A DNA stretch of 64,000 nt, from the NCBI GenBank assembly GCA_964549495.1, contig CAZJWJ010000013.1:5682-69681 (forward strand), written 5' to 3'. The translations under genes were made by a program, and so were the position numbers. This DNA is from JACKBJ01 sp964549495. GTDB lineage: Bacteria > Chloroflexota > Anaerolineae > Epilineales > Epilineaceae. Below the pieces are notes generated by a model. It was not told the origin of the DNA, made no database searches, and was given only the letters and a program-made list of their open reading frames with translations. Shown here one piece after another: positions 59,908 to 64,000 of the stretch (positions are counted from its first letter, which is position 1; each line of letters begins with the position of its first letter).

Positions 59908-62247
59908 ATGAATGGGAATCCTCGCGAATGCTTGGATGATTCGACACAGCGGGCCGGATCGAGACGTTGTCGAGGCTGGTTCGCCATGGTCGGTCTCGGC
60001 ATTCTCCTTGCGATCGTTGGAACGCGCGCAGGATCGACGGTCACCCCGAATCTGGACCACGCATCGGCGGCCGGAGCCGTGACCGGGATGAGAGAAGGTG
60101 CTCTTCGAGGAGACGATCTCGCGCAGGACCCTGACGAGCTCGACCCGGATCGCTTCATGGTGTTCGCCTATAGTCTTGGGCACGATCTAACGGGCCCGAA
60201 TCCGAACCCACCTGGTCCGGAGGATTTGGATGGCTGTACCCGGACCGGATCCTGGTTTGCGATCAACGACCCGACTCCGCGTGCGCATCAACCCGGATTG
60301 GACTGGCAAGACTCTGGCGGGCTGCTTCGCCCGGTCGTCGGCCAGCAGGATCTCGATCTCGTCGTCTCCGCGGCAATTCATCGGGGTCATCCACGAGATG
60401 GGCTCTCCGCACTTCGATGCGACGCACCATGGGAAGATTGCATGGGCTACTACATCGAGGGTCACGATTGGCTCTTCGCGCTGGATGCACGCTTCTCACC
60501 GACACATCCCAACCTCCTCGCCCTTACGGCCGAGGGCCACGATCTGGTGCGAACGACCGATGATCGATCTCGGAAAGAGCAGTGGCTCTTCGTCTACGAT
60601 GTGGCCGGTATCGATTGGCAGCGCCCGCCGGAACCGAACGACCGAAGGCGCTATGCCTTGTTCTCATCACCGGTCGCGAGCTATCACGTCGGCGAAGGCC
60701 GAGATCGTCATCAGTGGCTCATCGATCGGTTGATCTTCAGGCCGGACGGTTCGGAGCTGCTCGTTCTGGGCTTCGATGGTGCCACAGGGCACTCCAGCGG
60801 TGCGCTCATTCGAGTCGATGTGGCCAGCATGTCAGAGTTGCGCGCACCCATCGTCTTCGACGCGCGCTACGCACACTATGATGGACTGCTGCAAGGCGAT
60901 TCCTACTGGAACAATCACCAGGTTACGCATATCGATGTGGATCCCACCGGCCGATTCGTCGTGCTGAATCGGTGGGAGACGGCCACGATCGGCGTCATCG
61001 ACCTCGAGACCGAGGAGAGCTGGACGCTTCCGGTGCCTGGATTCGAGGCGGATGAAGATTCCCTGGTACTGGACGGCAATGCCGTGGCCAAGGTGTCCTT
61101 CAACAAGACCGAGTTCAATCGGGGGCTCTTGGCCATTCACGGCTTGGATCGCATCGGTATCTATGCGCTGGCCGCGGATGGTCGATCACTGGAGCTGCGC
61201 GATCTGGAGCATGTCGATCGAGGGCTGATCTATGCCAAGGATGGGCCGGGCGGTCCGGTTCCGCGTGGATCGGCGTACGGAGCCATCGATTGGACGGGCG
61301 ATGGGCGCTATGTGGTCGCGGCGGGTGCGGCCGAAGGCCCGGAGGAGGTCCATTCGTGGCGCGTATCCGAAACGGACGGGCAGATGCTCGACCATCGCAG
61401 CTATGAGGCCTGCCGGGTGGGCTACAACCAGGTGCACGGTCTGGTGACGCTGAACGGGCTGATCCCGACCTCGACGCCCACGCCCAGCCGGACCAGCGAT
61501 CCGAGCCAGACGCCGACCGCTACGGCCACTCCGCATCCGACACTGACCGCCAGCTCGACGCCGACCGCCTCGCGGACGCCGAGCCCGGTTCCGGCCACGG
61601 TCTACCTGCCGCTGCTGCTGCGCGAGTCCTGCGATCCCTCGAGCCGGCTGCTCGACGTGGTGCTCCTGATCGACACCTCGACCAGCATGGCCGAGGACGG
61701 AGGCGATGGGAGTGGACACAGCAAGCTGGACGCCGCAATTGATGCCGGATCGGCGCTGCTGGGCGAGCTTCGTCTCGCGCGCGGGCCGGGCGATTCCATC
61801 GACCGTGCCAGCATCATCGGCTTCGACGCCGGAGTTCTCGTCCGGCAGGGGCTCACCCACGATGCCGATGCGCTTCGCGGCGCGCTGGCAGAGATCGAGC
61901 TGTCGACGGGAAGCCGGCTCGACCTGGGCATACAGGCGGCCACTGACGAGTTGACCGGACCGCGTCAGCGGCTCGGCGCGAACCGCGTGATGATCGTCCT
62001 CACCGATGGCAGGGCCACGGGCGGCCCCAGAACAGCCGTCGAGCGCGCCGACATCGCCAAGGCCTTGGGCATCACGATCTTCACGGTGGGCCTCGGCGAG
62101 GAACTGGACCGCGACGCGCTGGTGGAGATCGCTAGCCGACCGGAGCTCTGCACCCTGCTCCCCACCGCGGCCGATCTGATTCAGGTGTTCCGGAGCCTTG
62201 GTCGCAACCTATCCTGTCCACCGTGGACCTATTGGGGCGGCCGCTGA
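59908..62247 (+). CDS. Secreted beta-propeller-like / von Willebrand A surface protein
   Basis: 779 residues. N-terminal hydrophobic export segment about 24-43 (GWFAMVGLGILLAIVGT). Propeller-like region ~80-505 with strands such as DPTGRFVVLNRWETATIGVI and GLLAIHGLDRIGIYAL. Thr/Ser/Pro linker ~520-563, then VYLPLLLRESC. VWA domain ~580-770 with intact DTSTS (D589) and LTDGRATGG, and the end NLSCPPWTYWGGR. Paralogue of 9726-11774, matching in the propeller (WTLPVPGF versus WTLPLRGV; PRGS...W.GDGR) and in the cysteine-bracketed VWA. GAGGAGGA lies 7 nt before ATG. Ligand unknown; a metal-dependent adhesin is the likeliest reading. Confidence 0.85.
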   Translation: MNGNPRECLDDSTQRAGSRRCRGWFAMVGLGILLAIVGTRAGSTVTPNLDHASAAGAVTGMREGALRGDDLAQDPDELDPDRFMVFAYSLGHDLTGPNPNPPGPEDLDGCTRTGSWFAINDPTPRAHQPGLDWQDSGGLLRPVVGQQDLDLVVSAAIHRGHPRDGLSALRCDAPWEDCMGYYIEGHDWLFALDARFSPTHPNLLALTAEGHDLVRTTDDRSRKEQWLFVYDVAGIDWQRPPEPNDRRRYALFSSPVASYHVGEGRDRHQWLIDRLIFRPDGSELLVLGFDGATGHSSGALIRVDVASMSELRAPIVFDARYAHYDGLLQGDSYWNNHQVTHIDVDPTGRFVVLNRWETATIGVIDLETEESWTLPVPGFEADEDSLVLDGNAVAKVSFNKTEFNRGLLAIHGLDRIGIYALAADGRSLELRDLEHVDRGLIYAKDGPGGPVPRGSAYGAIDWTGDGRYVVAAGAAEGPEEVHSWRVSETDGQMLDHRSYEACRVGYNQVHGLVTLNGLIPTSTPTPSRTSDPSQTPTATATPHPTLTASSTPTASRTPSPVPATVYLPLLLRESCDPSSRLLDVVLLIDTSTSMAEDGGDGSGHSKLDAAIDAGSALLGELRLARGPGDSIDRASIIGFDAGVLVRQGLTHDADALRGALAEIELSTGSRLDLGIQAATDELTGPRQRLGANRVMIVLTDGRATGGPRTAVERADIAKALGITIFTVGLGEELDRDALVEIASRPELCTLLPTAADLIQVFRSLGRNLSCPPWTYWGGR

Positions 62248-62320
62248 GGGGCACGAGCACGTCACGCATCAGAGCAAGCGGCTGGTCTCGCAATCCCGCT
62301 ACAACTCTAGAGGAGTCGAC

Positions 62321-63166
62321 ATGGTCACCGCCACGCCGCCCGATGCCACGAGCAGTCTGCAAACCTTCATTCGAACCCTCGTCTATGCCCTCGCCTTGTA
62401 CGGCGGCGCGGATCTCGTCGGAATGGCCTTGGCCGACGACATCGAGGCGAAAGCCTACATGCCGCTGATCGGCCACGGCCAGGGAATCCAGCAGGATGGG
62501 CTGGAAGAGCGCGTCCGATCACTCGAAACCTTGTTGGAGGGCGTCGACCGCTCCGGTGGGGACCTGTACTTCTCGGGCATGAACGTCTACGTGGTCAGCG
62601 GCGAGGGCAATACCGACGCCCCACCCAACGGCAAGGGCAACCTGATCATCGGCTACAACGAGCCGCGCGGCGGCCGCGATCTCGAAGGCAATCCCCATGA
62701 TCGGCGGGAGGGGTCGCATAACCTGGTGTTGGGCACACATGTCAACTACACCGGAATCGCCGGTGTCGTAACAGGCTACCAGAACGAGATCGGCGGCGAG
62801 TATGCCGTGGTGCTCGGCGGCAGCGCGAATCGGGCCGATCAGTCCTTCTCGGCCATTCTCGGCGGTTCCCAGAACACGGCCCTATCGGAGTTGAGCACGG
62901 CCGTCGGCGGCTCGGAGAACCAGCCGGGAGGCTTGTTCTCGACGATCAGTGGCGGGCGGCAGAATCGCACGCTCGGCGAGTGGAGCAGCATCGGCGGCGG
63001 CCAGGGCAACCTCACCGGCAGCGATGCTGCAAGCGCCACCATCGCCGGTGGTCGCGACAACGAGGCCGGCGCGGAAAGCAGCGCGATCGGTGGCGGTGTC
63101 GGTGTCGAGATCGGAGTGGATGAGCGCAGCGGAAGCTGGGCAGCCGGCAACTTGCGTTGGCCGTAG
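62321..63166 (+). CDS. Exported protein with YadA-head-like beta-roll repeats
   Basis: 281 residues from ATG 62321, set by AGAGGAG 6 nt upstream. Hydrophobic N-terminal segment about 17-38 (IRTLVYALALYGGADLVGMA), then AYMPLIGHG (a loose form of the LP-L-LLR motif) and a short coiled-coil (LEERVRSLETLLEGV). From about residue 110 come ~15-16-residue repeats of the type (S/T)(A/T)I-x-GG-x-x-N-x-A/L-G (SAILGGSQNTALSEL, TISGGRQNRTLGEW, TIAGGRDNEAGAES), as in the left-handed beta-roll heads of YadA-type trimeric proteins. There is no autotransporter anchor, so it is probably a trimeric exported fibre. It lies 73 bp after the propeller-VWA gene and is likely cotranscribed. Confidence 0.75.
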   Translation: MVTATPPDATSSLQTFIRTLVYALALYGGADLVGMALADDIEAKAYMPLIGHGQGIQQDGLEERVRSLETLLEGVDRSGGDLYFSGMNVYVVSGEGNTDAPPNGKGNLIIGYNEPRGGRDLEGNPHDRREGSHNLVLGTHVNYTGIAGVVTGYQNEIGGEYAVVLGGSANRADQSFSAILGGSQNTALSELSTAVGGSENQPGGLFSTISGGRQNRTLGEWSSIGGGQGNLTGSDAASATIAGGRDNEAGAESSAIGGGVGVEIGVDERSGSWAAGNLRWP

Positions 63167-63248
63167 TTGGCAGCCGATGCCAAGGGCTCGCGGCTCAGTT
63201 GCGCACCTGCGCACCATCATCGCGAATCCTTACGAGGACTACCCTCGA

Positions 63249-63286
63249 TTCCTAGCTAGGAATGACCTGAAGTCATAGCTAGGAAT
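63249..63286. repeat. Palindromic double site (TTCCTAGCTAGGAA plus repeat)
   Basis: TTCCTAGCTAGGAA (63249-63262) is a perfect 14-bp palindrome. TAGCTAGGAAT recurs at 63253-63263 and 63276-63286, 23 bp apart, with ATGAC-CTGAA-GTCAT between. Spacing near two helical turns resembles a dimeric operator, but no promoter is obvious. Confidence 0.55.
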
Positions 63287-63345
63287 CTCGGAAGTTCTCT
63301 AGAGGAATCCTGGCCGGGCCCTGAACGAGGCCGCTGGGAGGACGA

Positions 63346-63378
63346 AACCGGGGCCGCGCTCGATGCGCGGCCCCGGTT
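63346..63378. terminator. Hairpin terminator between convergent genes
   Basis: A 14-bp perfect stem (AACCGGGGCCGCGC / GCGCGGCCCCGGTT) with loop TCGAT is followed by GGTTGGGTT. It lies between the beta-roll gene (+) and the gene at 63451 (-) and could serve both. Same core as 59163-59183. Confidence 0.7.
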
Positions 63379-63450
63379 GGTTGGGTTCAGGAGGTGGGTG
63401 GGCGGCCGGCCGCCGGGGTCAGGTCGGCGGGCCGGCCGGCAGGCGAGGGA

Positions 63451-64000
63451 TCAGGGGCCGAAGCCCGGCTGGCCGGGGCAGCGCGGCGGCTGACCGAGCC
63501 AGCTGTCGGGGCCGAAGTGGTCGAAGACCGGGATGGCCTCGAAGGCCTTGCTCTCGTCGCCGGGGATGTCCGGCTCGCCGAGGCGGCTGCCGACGCGTTC
63601 GACGACCACGCCGCCCAGGCCGACCAGGTTGCGGACGAAGCCGCCCCGCGGGTCGAAGACCTCGTGCTCCCAGAAGGTGGCCGAGACGACGGCCGAGCCC
63701 AGGAAGTTGGGGGGCATGACGCCCCAGGTGGCCAGGTCGATGTACTCCACCTGTCGGTCGTGCAGCTTCTCGCAGACGAAGTCCAAGAGGCCGTTCTGGT
63801 CGTAGAGGAAGATCGCGAAGTCGGTGAAGCCCGGCTTGGCGACCAGGTTGGTGATCGCGAGCTCGGAGTTGACGCCGCGGTTGCCCTTGGAGAGCATCGG
63901 GACGGCGAAGACGGCGGAGCCGGATTGGGTGCCGCCCTTGCCGCTGCCGACCTGCCAGTCGTAGAGCAGGCACTCGGTCTGGCCGTTGTAGGCCACCGCC
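63451..64000 (-). CDS. Exported surface protein with NGLLDF domain, N-terminus beyond window
   Basis: Open frame entering from the right edge; 182 residues of its C-terminal part are visible, ending at TGA 63451-63453. It carries the same block as the proteins at 49268 and 54077: AIFLYDQNGLLDFVCEKLHD, then an acidic residue run, PPNFLGSAVVSATFWEHEVF. Before that, FAVPMLSKGNRGVNSELAIT corresponds to the paralogues' IAIPRLTRGAEVNTELMLL. The end (IPVFDHFGPDSWLGQPPRCP...) has no Thr/Pro linker, LP-L-LLR motif or VWA domain. A GTG at 63996 is probably internal. Likely secreted, by analogy. Confidence 0.75.
   Translation of the reverse strand, partial: AVAYNGQTECLLYDWQVGSGKGGTQSGSAVFAVPMLSKGNRGVNSELAITNLVAKPGFTDFAIFLYDQNGLLDFVCEKLHDRQVEYIDLATWGVMPPNFLGSAVVSATFWEHEVFDPRGGFVRNLVGLGGVVVERVGSRLGEPDIPGDESKAFEAIPVFDHFGPDSWLGQPPRCPGQPGFGP

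Noticed and set aside
63363..63719. Forward Arg/Gly/Pro-rich frame near the right edge
   Set aside because: Antisense shadow of the minus-strand surface protein ending at 63451.
1..64000. tRNA, rRNA, CRISPR arrays, IS elements, prophage genes
   Set aside because: Reading both strands gave no cloverleaf-like TTCGA contexts outside genes, no regularly spaced identical repeats, and no transposase, integrase or phage protein.

Overview
The window is GC-rich, densely coding bacterial DNA. It most resembles a member of the Chloroflexota (Anaerolineae/Ardenticatenia/Caldilineae side). The evidence is several exported proteins with long Thr/Pro linkers followed by a 'YLPLLLR'-type motif, a habit I associate with that phylum, plus a cold-shock protein with an N-terminal zinc-ribbon-like module, UPF0182, COG4091 and an S1-repeat protein. 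No rRNA, tRNA, CRISPR array, insertion sequence or prophage was seen, so the placement is inference from protein style.

Layout. 1-4.8 kb (minus): an operon of a COG4091 dehydrogenase, a UDP-galactopyranose-mutase-like FAD protein and a UPF0182 membrane protein cut by the left edge. 5-9.7 kb: cold-shock protein, S1-domain protein (minus), PcrA/UvrD helicase. 9.7-11.8 kb: a secreted propeller plus von Willebrand A (VWA) protein. 11.9-21.8 kb: a complete recC-recB-recD operon. 21.9-23.7 kb (minus): a second UGM-like FAD protein and pyrophosphatase. 23.9-26.2 kb: GT39-like membrane glycosyltransferase and DUF4126. 26.3-38.4 kb: two secreted beta-helix proteins flanking a polysaccharide module (O-antigen-ligase/TPR fusion, WecA-like transferase, UDP-GlcNAc dehydrogenase) and an exported cyclophilin. 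38.5-43.4 kb: odd signal peptidase, MgtE, a coiled-coil protein, glycerate 2-kinase, glycosyltransferase. 43.6-56 kb: a surface-protein island with VWA proteins, a GT4 enzyme, a putative metallopeptidase, and an ECF sigma/anti-sigma/surface-protein operon. 56.2-58.5 kb: NfeD-like/flotillin/small membrane protein operon. 58.9-64 kb: small proteins, a second propeller-VWA paralogue, a YadA-head-like repeat protein and a surface protein cut by the right edge.

How it fits together. Much of the window builds the cell exterior: polysaccharide precursors and polymerisation, glycosyltransferases, and at least nine exported proteins sharing a short LP-(L)-LLR-like motif. Three of these carry an intact VWA domain bracketed by conserved cysteines. 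One surface protein is cotranscribed, with 4-bp overlaps, with an ECF sigma factor and a membrane anti-sigma factor that has its own extracellular domain, so surface proteins may be under envelope-sensing control. RecBCD and PcrA form a repair block.

Gene starts: 4-bp ATGA/GTGA stop-start overlaps are common, and two junctions read CTGA. One of these (glycerate kinase) is best explained by a CTG start. Several genes lack a Shine-Dalgarno sequence and have a -10-like hexamer 7-8 nt before the ATG, suggesting leaderless mRNAs.
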